Of a stretch of DNA of 24,140 nucleotides, positions 1 to 7,703 are shown piece after piece. Both the position numbers and the translations under genes were made by a program. Origin of the DNA: a virus; the IMG/VR virus record IMGVR_UViG_3300001097_000065, positions 1 to 24,140 of that record. One strand, 5' to 3'. The notes under the pieces were generated by a model that saw only the letters and a list, made by a program, of their open reading frames with translations, was not told where the DNA came from and ran no database searches. The stretch's first letter is position 1. Each line of letters begins with the position of its first letter.

Positions 1-3000
1 ATCTTGTAATTGAAAATGAAGGTGATCGTGGAACATTTTATATTTGGATAAATGGTGGGTATGTAACATTTACTCCACAGTATAAATGGCAACTGGGATC
101 TGAAGAGGTTGTTAATAATACCAATTTTGTAACAGACTTGACATCCCCAGACCTATTCAACAATGATATATCTGGCAGCCCAACATACAGAGAGTTTCAA
201 TACCTACGTGGCATTCGTGTTGTTGTAGATACAATGAATAAGTTTGACTCAACATTTGATTTAATTGAAATGTCTCCAAGATTAGTTGTTGATATTTCTG
301 ACAAAGTTATAGATTTTAAAATTACAAAAACACTTTCAGACATAGGCATTACATCTTTACCAGTTGGTCAACTGCTTGCCTCAAATGGAACTATATCATT
401 ATTTGATGATGATCAAGCGTTTAATGATCAAAATAATCTTAGCATTATTTCAGACTATGTAAGAAAAAATATAAAGTTTAATTTTTATGAAGTAATTCTT
501 GATGTTGATGGGTTTGACTATTACGTTCCAATAAAAACCTTATACTCTGAAGGGTTTCCACAAGCAGATGTAACGGCAGGAACACTGTCTATTAACCTTA
601 GAGACTTTTTCTTTTTTTTAGAATCAATGCCCGCCCCAAGACTTTTAACAACAGAGACATCTTTAAGTTATGCAATTACAACTTTACTTGACTATATTGG
701 CTTTACAAATTATTCTTTCAAAAGAACTGAAGGAGAATCAGATCCAATAATTCCATATTTTTTTGTAGCACCAGATCAAAATGTTGCACAGGTTTTAAAT
801 CAACTTGCTCTTGCAACACAGACGGCAATGTTCTTTGATGAATATAATAACTTTATCGTAATGAGTAAAGACTATCTCATGCCTACACTAGAGCAAAGAT
901 CAACAGACTTTGTTTTTTCTGGATCTAATAATCAAACAGACACTGGTGTGACAGAAAATGCAACATCTGGAAATTTACCTAACATTATATCCATAGCATC
1001 AAAAGACAAAAAAATCTATAATGATGGAAAGATTAACTATACAAGTAGATACATCCAAAGATCTTATGGAACAATTAGACAGTCCAGTATGGTTGATCAA
1101 AATAAAACTTGGATCTACAAGCCTGCGCTACTTTGGGAAGTTTCGGGAACAGATAATACAAAAACAATAAATGAAGTCGCTTCAAAGCAGGGTAGTTATG
1201 TATTAGGAGCAATGCCATTAAACTCTAATATACCCTCTGTAGCACCAACAGTAGTTAATCATGCCATAACAAATAACCTAATGGACCTAGGAGAAAACAT
1301 CTATTGGCTAACCAGATACAATGGATACCTATACTCTAATGGTGAAATTATTAGATATGATGCAGCAGAGTTTAACATAACTGGAGTTGGAAATGTTTTT
1401 ATTAGCAATAACCAAGAGTATCAAAAATACTTTGCTTCAATTTCTTTTAATGGAAAAATCTATCCTACAGGATTAATAAGAATCTATACGGTTCCTTATT
1501 ATGAAACTGTTGATGGAATTAATAGATTGCAAAATGGAGCAGTCGTAGAGCATGGTCGTGGTCAGTTTGGAACAGCCATAACTAGCCACACTGCTGGAAT
1601 AAATGACTATTGGTCAAACAATGAATATGTTCGTGGCTGCAATATGCAAGCAGGGTACATGTTTACAACACAATTAGATCAAGACGTTACCTATCCTTCT
1701 ACAACTGTAGGTGCTGCTGGAGTAGACAATGTTCTTGCAAGACAAACAACACGCAATGGTGTTATTAAAAACTTTATGGCAAATAATTACTTAACAGAAA
1801 CATCAGTTAATAATTTAAAAAGTACAGAAACTGGAACTATTCAGTCATCTGCCTTGGTAATGAATGGTCCATCTTTTAAAACAACTGAAACACCACTTAA
1901 CTTTATTTCTTATGTTTATAAACCATTAAATAATGCTTATAAGCATTTTGGAACAAGAATTAGAGTTGTTGGAAAAATTGAAAATAATATCAACAGAACC
2001 CAAACACCTATTGGAAGTACAACTTACTACCAGGCTTCTGGAGTTCAACCAGATCAGAATGTAAATATTGGTGGTGGCTCTGGAGGTTTGGCTATTCTTC
2101 TTAATCCAGAAACTAACAACGGATATTACTTTGAAATTATTGCGTTAACAGAAGATAACGTTACTTCATATTTAAAATTAAATACAAAAGGTGAGGCTGA
2201 AAAGTCTATCAATAATGTTGTTTTTTATAAGATTAAAAAAGACTCTTCAAATAATGATGCTATTCCAGTTAAACTTTACGGAGGTCTTTCAAAAATACTT
2301 GTCGATGATGGAAGATTTACAGGTCAGTATCGAATGGCGGGAGAAGAAAATCCAACAGTTTATGATCTCTCTGTAGAGTATCAAGACATTGGAAAAACCA
2401 GAAGGTTCTTTTTATACATAAATAATAAATTAATTAAAATTGTTGATGATAAAGATCCACTGCCAATTTATAACAATATGGCTTTGTTTACTCGTGGTTC
2501 ATCACGATGCATGTTTGAAAACATTTATGCTCTTTCAGAAAACTATTCTCAGAACAGTGTATTTACTGTTGGAGAAACACTAGCATCTTCTTTGTCTGAA
2601 GGAAAGATCAATGCAAATGAATCTTTTAGAAAGTATGCCATGAGCGGAGTAGTTCAATCAACTTATTTATCTGGAGTTAGTGCACAAGAACCACCAAAAT
2701 ATAATATGTATTTTGAAGAATTTGGTTCCATTATGCGTGAATGTGCTTACTTTAATATTAAATATGATCGTGCATACCCAGCATTATACGCACAACTATC
2801 TCCAACCTTTAATAGAATTAAGGGCTATACAACTTCTGGATTTAGAGCAGACTCATACGGGGCAGAATTTTTAATATTTAATGCAACAGATAAAGCGTTA
2901 AGTCTAGATGAAACTACTGGAAACTTTTTAAGAATTCAAGGAATTACATTTACACAAGATACAACGCATGAATTAAGTGTTGATGAATATTTTAAAAAAC

Positions 3001-3392
3001 GTGGAAATCTTGCAGACCCAGAGTTTAAAGGTGATACCTTAGTTTATTCTCCTCTTGTAGAAAAAATAAAGTATGATGAAATTAGACAGAGTAGAATTAT
3101 TTATGGTAAAAATGATTTTAGTATTGATAGTATTTATATTCAAACTCCAGATGATGCTGAAGAACTAATGGGTTGGATTATTAATAAAATCATGCATCCT
3201 AAAAAATCTATTGGCATTAATATATTCTCAATACCAACATTACAACTTGGAGATATTGTTACTATTAATTATAAAGACTCTACAAATCTAGACTTAGTAA
3301 CACCAGATTCAACTAGGTTTGTTGTTTATAATATTGAATACTCTAGAGGAGTAGAGGGACCAGATATGACTGCATATTTGAGTGAGGTATAA
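1..3392 (+). CDS. large phage tail protein (hub/minor tail type), 5'-truncated by window edge
   Basis: The reading frame is open from base 3 to the TAA at 3390-3392, about 1129 codons, with no stop before the left edge. The TTG at 138 is therefore not the true start and the gene begins outside the window. The protein is a very long, Asn/Thr-rich structural protein. Roughly residues 626-846 (DNA 1879-2540) look like an inserted concanavalin/LamG-type beta-sandwich: Gly-rich strands, a GYYFEI strand and a late RRFFLYINNKL strand. The C-terminus, with a PTLQLGDIVTINY stretch and an ending in MTAYLSEV, is typical of tail hub or minor tail proteins that close the tail tip. It heads a run of tail genes with a 4-base gap to the next, so a distal-tail role in host recognition is likely. 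The family call is from style and context; I recognise no catalytic motif. Confidence 0.7.
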   Translation, partial: LVIENEGDRGTFYIWINGGYVTFTPQYKWQLGSEEVVNNTNFVTDLTSPDLFNNDISGSPTYREFQYLRGIRVVVDTMNKFDSTFDLIEMSPRLVVDISDKVIDFKITKTLSDIGITSLPVGQLLASNGTISLFDDDQAFNDQNNLSIISDYVRKNIKFNFYEVILDVDGFDYYVPIKTLYSEGFPQADVTAGTLSINLRDFFFFLESMPAPRLLTTETSLSYAITTLLDYIGFTNYSFKRTEGESDPIIPYFFVAPDQNVAQVLNQLALATQTAMFFDEYNNFIVMSKDYLMPTLEQRSTDFVFSGSNNQTDTGVTENATSGNLPNIISIASKDKKIYNDGKINYTSRYIQRSYGTIRQSSMVDQNKTWIYKPALLWEVSGTDNTKTINEVASKQGSYVLGAMPLNSNIPSVAPTVVNHAITNNLMDLGENIYWLTRYNGYLYSNGEIIRYDAAEFNITGVGNVFISNNQEYQKYFASISFNGKIYPTGLIRIYTVPYYETVDGINRLQNGAVVEHGRGQFGTAITSHTAGINDYWSNNEYVRGCNMQAGYMFTTQLDQDVTYPSTTVGAAGVDNVLARQTTRNGVIKNFMANNYLTETSVNNLKSTETGTIQSSALVMNGPSFKTTETPLNFISYVYKPLNNAYKHFGTRIRVVGKIENNINRTQTPIGSTTYYQASGVQPDQNVNIGGGSGGLAILLNPETNNGYYFEIIALTEDNVTSYLKLNTKGEAEKSINNVVFYKIKKDSSNNDAIPVKLYGGLSKILVDDGRFTGQYRMAGEENPTVYDLSVEYQDIGKTRRFFLYINNKLIKIVDDKDPLPIYNNMALFTRGSSRCMFENIYALSENYSQNSVFTVGETLASSLSEGKINANESFRKYAMSGVVQSTYLSGVSAQEPPKYNMYFEEFGSIMRECAYFNIKYDRAYPALYAQLSPTFNRIKGYTTSGFRADSYGAEFLIFNATDKALSLDETTGNFLRIQGITFTQDTTHELSVDEYFKKRGNLADPEFKGDTLVYSPLVEKIKYDEIRQSRIIYGKNDFSIDSIYIQTPDDAEELMGWIINKIMHPKKSIGINIFSIPTLQLGDIVTINYKDSTNLDLVTPDSTRFVVYNIEYSRGVEGPDMTAYLSEV

Positions 3393-3396
3393 ATAA

Positions 3397-4359
3397 ATGT
3401 TTGAGACATCAAGATTTGTAGGAATACCTTCAGCAAGTTCTGCTTCACAGTCTACTGGAATGACAAATAAATCTGCAACACCAATAAAAGTTACTGTTGA
3501 AAAAGGTGATACGTTAACTTCTATTGCTAAAGAAAATAATACAACAGTAAAAGCAATTCTTGCAGCAAATCCTAAATTTACAGAACAAGCCAAATATCAA
3601 GGTGGAAAGATGATTTGGTCTGGAACAAAAGTTGTAATTCCTCCTAAATTTTCTACACCAGCAAAAACAAATACTCCTGTAGTAGATGTTCCTAAAACAG
3701 TTGAACCACCACTAGATACCTCAACTACATCAACACCAGCGACAACAGATACAGCGACAACAGATACAGCGACAACAGATACAGCGACAACAAATACAAT
3801 AACAACAAATACAATAACAACAAATACAACAACAAGTCGTGGCGGATATACAAATGCAACTCCTATAACACCAGCAGATATAACAGCCGTTTCTGTTGCT
3901 GCTGGGCTACCTCCAGCACCACCAGTAAAGACTGCGCCAATAGATACAATATTATTTGATAATAATGAAGTTCCAATTGAGGTAATGACAGACCTTATTT
4001 TTGAAAATATTGGAGGGCATGAATTAATTAACATTGCTCGTAATGATATTATTAATGGTCAACAGATTTCTTATCAACCCATTAAAAATATATCTTCAAT
4101 CCAGCAACAGTATAATCCAAACAATATTGTTAGTCTTCAGTCTACCTCCGATAAGTATTTTGCTAACTTTTCAATAAAATTAGAAAATAAAATACCACAA
4201 TTAGGAACGGGTCCAGATGGTGGGAGTATTTATATTGATCCTAATAATGGGAATATAGTAATTGAAATTATAAATGTAGAGTTAGACGAGCAGGTAGAGG
4301 TAGAAATTACCGTAAGTGGTACAATATATGAAGCGGAATTTGGAGAAATAGTATCATGA
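3397..4359 (+). CDS. LysM-domain tail-associated protein with TDTAT repeat linker
   Basis: This 320-aa protein starts at ATG 3397 with GAGGT about 9 bases upstream. Residues about 31-84 form a LysM domain: a VEKGDTLTSIAKEN first strand and helix, an AILAANPKF helix, and a GTKVVIPPKF closing strand. LysM domains bind N-acetylglucosamine in peptidoglycan. A Thr/Pro-rich linker of five-residue repeats follows (about 95-148), then a C-terminal domain ending in an acidic beta-rich segment (VELDEQVEVEI). There is no signal peptide, so it is likely a virion part rather than a secreted protein. In many siphophages a LysM-bearing baseplate protein sits next to the tail hub. Here the linker suggests a flexible cell-wall-binding arm on the tail tip. 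The LysM call is firm; the virion location is inferred from its neighbours. Confidence 0.75.
   Translation: MFETSRFVGIPSASSASQSTGMTNKSATPIKVTVEKGDTLTSIAKENNTTVKAILAANPKFTEQAKYQGGKMIWSGTKVVIPPKFSTPAKTNTPVVDVPKTVEPPLDTSTTSTPATTDTATTDTATTDTATTNTITTNTITTNTTTSRGGYTNATPITPADITAVSVAAGLPPAPPVKTAPIDTILFDNNEVPIEVMTDLIFENIGGHELINIARNDIINGQQISYQPIKNISSIQQQYNPNNIVSLQSTSDKYFANFSIKLENKIPQLGTGPDGGSIYIDPNNGNIVIEIINVELDEQVEVEITVSGTIYEAEFGEIVS
3739..3828 (+). repeat. 15-bp coding tandem repeat, six units
   Basis: Six in-frame 15-bp units start at 3739, 3754, 3769, 3784, 3799 and 3814. The first three are identical (GCGACAACAGATACA). The last three drift to AAATACA endings and to ATAACA beginnings. They encode a five-residue Thr-rich repeat (ATTDT, then ATTNT/ITTNT) in the linker of the LysM protein. 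Units stay in frame, so copy number changes would lengthen or shorten the linker without breaking the gene. Confidence 0.9.
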
Positions 4360-5510
4360 TAACTAACACTGGCAAAAGCATTATAGGTAAATATATGATT
4401 GGTCAGGCTCCAGCCTATGCCTCTTATATTGCCATTGGATGTGGACCAACACCGTTAGATACAGAAGATGTTCAAGCAGATTTTTCTGCAAAAGAGGCTT
4501 TAGACTTTGAGATGTTTAGAGTTCCCATATCATCTAGAGGGTTTGTTAATGAAAACGGAATAAATAAAATTGTACTAACAGCAGAGTTGCCTACTGAAGA
4601 ACGATATGAAATTACAGAGATTGGACTATACTCTGCAGGATCAAACCCTTCTGCTGGTGCATATGATAGCAAAACAGTATTTGCTTTTACTACTGCTGAA
4701 AACTGGCAATACCATACAGAGGCTGCAGCGACTGCAATCAATCTATATTCTTCGCCATTAGATGATCCAGAAGACGACAACATTATTGCTGTTGCAGATC
4801 CTGTCTTTCAAACAAATGCAGATAACTCTATTTTTTATAAATCAAGTCGCGCATCTAGATATGAAAGATGTAGATTTTTAAATAACATAATTTTTATTCA
4901 AGGTGATGATGCTGATCTTACAATCAGTGAAGATAGCGGTCCAACACAAGATCGTTTTGTTATTGAGGCTGGATCAAACCACATACACTTAACTGGAGCC
5001 AATGTTGATTTTACAAGAAACTCTCCAACTGATGAACTTAAGTTAGCGTTTTCTTTAGTAAACAAAGATGGTGATTCGTCTGCAATTCCAGAAACAGTAA
5101 GAATCCTTGTTGACTTTGCTTCAACTGATGACGGGTCTGGAGAGTTTGCAAGGTTTGAAGCAGAGATAAATCATGGAACATCTGGCAATCCAGAACTAGT
5201 TCAAGATTTTGAAACAAATAGATATTTTGTTGTAACTAAACAACTACAAGACCTGTATACAAGTGCAAACTTTACGTGGAATGCTGTAACTGTTGTAAAA
5301 ATATATGTTTCTGTTATTGATAGTGGGGTACCATCAGATAACTACTACGTAGGACTTGATGCCATTAGACTAGAAAATGTAGCAACTGTTAACCCTCTTT
5401 ATGGGCTTACTGGATACTCTTTAATTAAAACCAATAATGCTGAAACAATTATTAAGTCTCCGAATACAAGTAATTATATTGAATTTAGATTTTCAATAGG
5501 TGTAACATAA
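4356..5510 (+). CDS. tail-fibre-like structural protein
   Basis: This 384-aa protein starts at an ATGA overlap with the previous stop, with GGAG about 10 bases upstream. The N-terminal 110 residues carry the pattern of tail-collar or fibre adaptor domains: an opening IIGKYMIG, an AIGCGPTPL turn, then YEITEIGLYS, a short motif common in phage fibre N-termini (DUF3751-like). The C-terminal two thirds is beta-rich, with alternating hydrophobics and an acidic FVIEAGSNHIHL region. It could be a jelly-roll or carbohydrate-binding module. It lies between the LysM protein and three smaller structural genes, so it is probably part of the host-contacting fibre. The N-terminal resemblance is by eye; the C-terminal domain assignment is a guess. 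Confidence 0.6.
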   Translation: MITNTGKSIIGKYMIGQAPAYASYIAIGCGPTPLDTEDVQADFSAKEALDFEMFRVPISSRGFVNENGINKIVLTAELPTEERYEITEIGLYSAGSNPSAGAYDSKTVFAFTTAENWQYHTEAAATAINLYSSPLDDPEDDNIIAVADPVFQTNADNSIFYKSSRASRYERCRFLNNIIFIQGDDADLTISEDSGPTQDRFVIEAGSNHIHLTGANVDFTRNSPTDELKLAFSLVNKDGDSSAIPETVRILVDFASTDDGSGEFARFEAEINHGTSGNPELVQDFETNRYFVVTKQLQDLYTSANFTWNAVTVVKIYVSVIDSGVPSDNYYVGLDAIRLENVATVNPLYGLTGYSLIKTNNAETIIKSPNTSNYIEFRFSIGVT

Positions 5511-6010
5511 TGGCTAATGAAAATATTAAAAAGGTTAGAGTTCAGCAAGATAGTCTTCCAACAATAAACAGTATTACTGAAAAGTATAATGTTAGATATC
5601 GAGTTATCTCTGAAGATAAAAACAGAGTATCTCATTGGTCACCTATTGTAACTCTTGATCCAGAGTATATTTATACTTCAGGAAATATTACAATTGCTTC
5701 TTCTACATTAACTACCGCTGCTTGGGACACAGTAACAGTTAAAATTGGAACACAAACAATAAGACAAGCAAAAGATTATGATGTTTGGGTAAAATGGAGC
5801 AAGGCAGCAGGGGATGGAGACTTTAATTATGTTCAAAGAATCTCTGGCAATTCTGTTACTCTTGTGCACCCAACAACATTTTTTATTAACGGGGTAGATC
5901 AAGAGGAGGCACCAAATAGAATTACTATTGAAGTATACTTAAAGGGTGAACCAATATCAAGAACATCTACAAACCTTTTAGTTTATAGCCCAGCAATACA
6001 TACGATCTAG
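5510..6010 (+). CDS. putative tail or fibre protein, unknown family
   Basis: This 166-aa protein starts with a TAATG overlap, with AGGTG about 8 bases upstream. I do not recognise the family. Its composition is beta-strand-rich. Around residues 25-55 it reads YNVRYRVISEDKNRVSHWSP, a pattern like the start of a fibronectin-III or other Ig-like sandwich, and a second beta half ends in a LLVYSP strand. There is no signal peptide, transmembrane segment or catalytic motif. Its position in the tail-fibre run and its strict coupling to the fibre-like gene upstream suggest a small virion appendage protein. Confidence 0.55.
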   Translation: MANENIKKVRVQQDSLPTINSITEKYNVRYRVISEDKNRVSHWSPIVTLDPEYIYTSGNITIASSTLTTAAWDTVTVKIGTQTIRQAKDYDVWVKWSKAAGDGDFNYVQRISGNSVTLVHPTTFFINGVDQEEAPNRITIEVYLKGEPISRTSTNLLVYSPAIHTI

Positions 6011-6019
6011 TGATATAAT
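6011..6019 (+). promoter_or_regulatory. possible extended -10 promoter (TGATATAAT)
   Basis: TG at 6011-6012 and a perfect TATAAT at 6014-6019 form an extended -10 element in the 18-base gap before the ATG at 6029. No -35-like hexamer is visible at 16-18 bases upstream. A transcript starting about 7 bases downstream would begin at the ATG, giving a nearly leaderless mRNA. The GGAG at 6020-6023 also serves as a Shine-Dalgarno for transcripts read from upstream. It is supported mainly by recurrence of the same TGnTATA(A/C)T pattern at three other gene starts in the window. Confidence 0.35.
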
Positions 6020-6028
6020 GGAGATATA

Positions 6029-6472
6029 ATGGCAAGAGTACCGCTACCAGAACGAGGGCAACCTCTAGATGTAACATATATTTATCAGTTGGCTGATACT
6101 ATTAATGATTTATCTACCCAGGTTTCTTCAGCAACTTATAATTACACTACGGTAGACACTGTGAGTGCGGGTAAACAGAGCGTTAAAACCTCTGAGGCTC
6201 GTATGATTGGTGGATATGTTGAAGTTGCAAATAACTCAACTGTGAGCGCAGGAAACGAAAAGACATTCTCTTATGACTTTCCTAGCGACTTTAAGTATCA
6301 ACCTATAGCAACTGCTACTCCAGTTAATATTGGTAATACACCCGCTGGACAAAATGTAAGCATTATTTTAAAAACAGTTACAACATCAAGAATAGAAGGA
6401 ATTGTACGTTTTGGTGCTTCTGGAGATTTATCTTTAGCAGTTAACCTAATTATTCTTGGTATACCAAACTAA
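6029..6472 (+). CDS. putative small fibre/appendage protein, unknown family
   Basis: This 147-aa protein starts at ATG 6029 with GGAG five bases upstream. Its start, MARVPLPERGQPLDV, and the following helix (YIYQLADTINDLSTQ) are a pattern seen in short phage fibre or head-decoration proteins: a short helical attachment region, then a beta domain. The rest alternates hydrophobic and polar residues with a repeated TVSAG motif at about residues 43-47 and 70-74, and ends in LIILGIPN. It has no signal peptide or membrane segment. It is the last gene of the tail run before the replication genes. A virion role is inferred from context; there is no recognised domain. Confidence 0.55.
   Translation: MARVPLPERGQPLDVTYIYQLADTINDLSTQVSSATYNYTTVDTVSAGKQSVKTSEARMIGGYVEVANNSTVSAGNEKTFSYDFPSDFKYQPIATATPVNIGNTPAGQNVSIILKTVTTSRIEGIVRFGASGDLSLAVNLIILGIPN
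6456..6467. repeat. 12-bp perfect palindrome TTGGTATACCAA
   Basis: A perfect 12-base dyad lies in the last codons of the gene ending at 6472, 20 bases before the first replication-module gene. It contains TGGTATACC, one base from the extended -10 motif found elsewhere in the window. It could be an operator or a weak promoter, or be chance at the end of a coding region. Confidence 0.4.
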
Positions 6473-6487
6473 TCTTAGGGGTGAGAA

Positions 6488-6679
6488 GTGGTTTTTTGCA
6501 AAAAATGCAAAGGTCGTATGTTTGTTGATAGACAATACACTACAACAGAACATATGGAAATATTCTGTATGTTGTGTGGGTTAAGAAAGTTTTTTCATCC
6601 ACCATCAGAAAGTGAGCAAGGTAGATGGATACTGCAAAAGGAAAAATCCAGAGCCAACAATACAATAACGAGTCTGTAA
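6488..6679 (+). CDS. small zinc-ribbon protein
   Basis: This 63-aa protein starts at GTG 6488, chosen because AGGGG lies at 6477-6481 with good spacing; no ATG lies near it. It has two CxxC knuckles, CKKC at residues 4-7 and CMLC at about 27-30, separated by about 20 residues. This is the layout of a single zinc ribbon. The C-terminus is a charged tail without motif. Such one-ribbon proteins in phages usually bind nucleic acid or polymerase, but the partner cannot be told here. The gene runs 55 bases into the next one, an unusually long overlap for this window. Confidence 0.6.
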   Translation: MVFCKKCKGRMFVDRQYTTTEHMEIFCMLCGLRKFFHPPSESEQGRWILQKEKSRANNTITSL

Positions 6680-7167
6680 TAAAGGGAAACCAAAAGATTT
6701 GGTTTTTAAATAAAGACTTAGTTAGACTGTATCATTCATCACGATCTACTGGGATGGTGACTGTTTATAATATAAACAAAGATAGAATTGAAACATGCTT
6801 AAGGTCTGACTTTAGAAAAAATAGACAAAGAGCATATACTGTTGCGGAGACTGCTAAGTTAGTTAATCGTCACAGAAAGTATATGCCAAGTTTAATTAAA
6901 CGAGGAGTCATCCCAAGACCTATTGGTTCAAGCCTTGATGGTAAAACTGGATGGCAAATAAGATCTTATTACTCAGAAAATCATGTAAAAGAGATTCGTG
7001 CTATACTTGCATCAATACATATTGGACAACCAAGAAAAGATAAATTAATAACAAATAATATGACTCCTACAAGCCAAGAGTTGACACGGAGAATGGGAGA
7101 CGGTATACTTACATATACAAGAACAGAAGACGGACGATACATTCCAGTATGGTCTGAAAGTATTTAA
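6625..7167 (+). CDS. putative HTH DNA-binding protein
   Basis: The frame from ATG 6625 gives 180 aa. Its clearest part is a helix-turn-helix of the MerR/excisionase kind at about residues 70-100: AYTVAETAKLVNRHRKYMPS, then LIKRGVIPRPIG. There the first helix carries the tandem Ala/Val pattern and the GVIP turn resembles the wing entry. The protein is strongly basic, with many Arg and Lys before the HTH. The start is uncertain: ATG 6625 overlaps the zinc-ribbon gene by 55 bases with only AAGG close by, and the in-frame ATG at 6754 would remove 43 residues but keep the HTH. As the first larger gene after the tail genes it may regulate the replication module. That role is inferred only. Confidence 0.55.
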   Translation: MDTAKGKIQSQQYNNESVIKGNQKIWFLNKDLVRLYHSSRSTGMVTVYNINKDRIETCLRSDFRKNRQRAYTVAETAKLVNRHRKYMPSLIKRGVIPRPIGSSLDGKTGWQIRSYYSENHVKEIRAILASIHIGQPRKDKLITNNMTPTSQELTRRMGDGILTYTRTEDGRYIPVWSESI

Positions 7168-7185
7168 AATAGAAATGGGTGGGTA

Positions 7186-7395
7186 ATGGAAAACGAATCA
7201 ACAAAGGTAAATGTAACTCTGGGATATACGCTTAATCTGGGCAACTTTCAATCTTTAAGACTTGATCTTGGAGTTGTAGATTCTAAGCGTGATGGAGAAA
7301 GCACAGAGCAGGCTTTTGAGCGTGTGTATAAGTTTGTAGAAGACAAACTAACAGACAAGATTAAAGAAGCACAAGAAGAAGCCTCAGAAGCATAA
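7186..7395 (+). CDS. small phage protein of unknown function
   Basis: This 69-aa protein starts at ATG 7186 with a GGGTGG run just upstream. The N-terminal half (about 7-33) is beta-like: VNVTLGYTLNLGNFQSLRL. The C-terminal half is one acidic and basic amphipathic helix (EQAFERVYKFVEDKLTDKIKEAQEE). I do not recognise the family. It ends in a TAATG overlap with the gene before the helicase, so it belongs to the replication operon. The fold outline (strand pair plus helix) could suit a small binding protein; no function is assigned. Confidence 0.6.
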   Translation: MENESTKVNVTLGYTLNLGNFQSLRLDLGVVDSKRDGESTEQAFERVYKFVEDKLTDKIKEAQEEASEA

Positions 7396-7703
7396 TGGCT
7401 GAACGCAAAGACCGCATGGCTTTGCTTAGTAGATATAGCAAGTTACATACTGCAAAGTACGAAGTAAAGCCATCTCTTAATTTAAATGTAGAGCAGTGGG
7501 CTTCTGATGCTCTTGTAGAGTCTTACGGAATTAGCAAGTGTTATGACTTATTAGATTATTACTTTAAGGTAGGACAAGTTCATAGTTGGAATTATTTTGC
7601 ATACAATGCAGAAAAAATTCTTAATGGTAAACTAGAAGCAGAAGAAGATATTAAACAAAGAATAGAAGGTAGAAAATTGGCAAGGAAGTGGCTAAGTGAA
7701 TAA
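7395..7703 (+). CDS. small alpha-helical protein upstream of helicase; possible helicase loader
   Basis: This 102-aa protein is TAATG-coupled to the gene before it and overlaps the helicase gene by eight bases. It is predicted all-helical and basic with many aromatic residues: a WASDALVESYG helix, a YDLLDYYF helix, a SWNYFAYNAEKIL helix and a charged C-terminal helix ending in KWLSE. Small helical proteins directly before a phage DnaB-type helicase gene are often helicase loaders, such as gp59 or DnaI-like factors. The position and size fit, but no loader-specific motif or ATPase site is present. Take this as a hypothesis from context. Confidence 0.6.
   Translation: MAERKDRMALLSRYSKLHTAKYEVKPSLNLNVEQWASDALVESYGISKCYDLLDYYFKVGQVHSWNYFAYNAEKILNGKLEAEEDIKQRIEGRKLARKWLSE

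Noticed and set aside
138-140. TTG as the start of the first tail gene
   Set aside because: The same frame is open back to base 3 with coding-like residues, so the true start is left of the window.
3739-3828. Tandem repeat as a CRISPR array
   Set aside because: Units are 15 bp, contiguous, in frame, with no spacers.
3597-4034. Minus-strand frame across the LysM linker
   Set aside because: It is an antisense shadow of the Thr repeat giving a Val-rich product, without a start signal.
6025-6030. Second TATAAT before the 6029 gene as a separate promoter
   Set aside because: It overlaps the ATG, so its transcript would start inside the gene.
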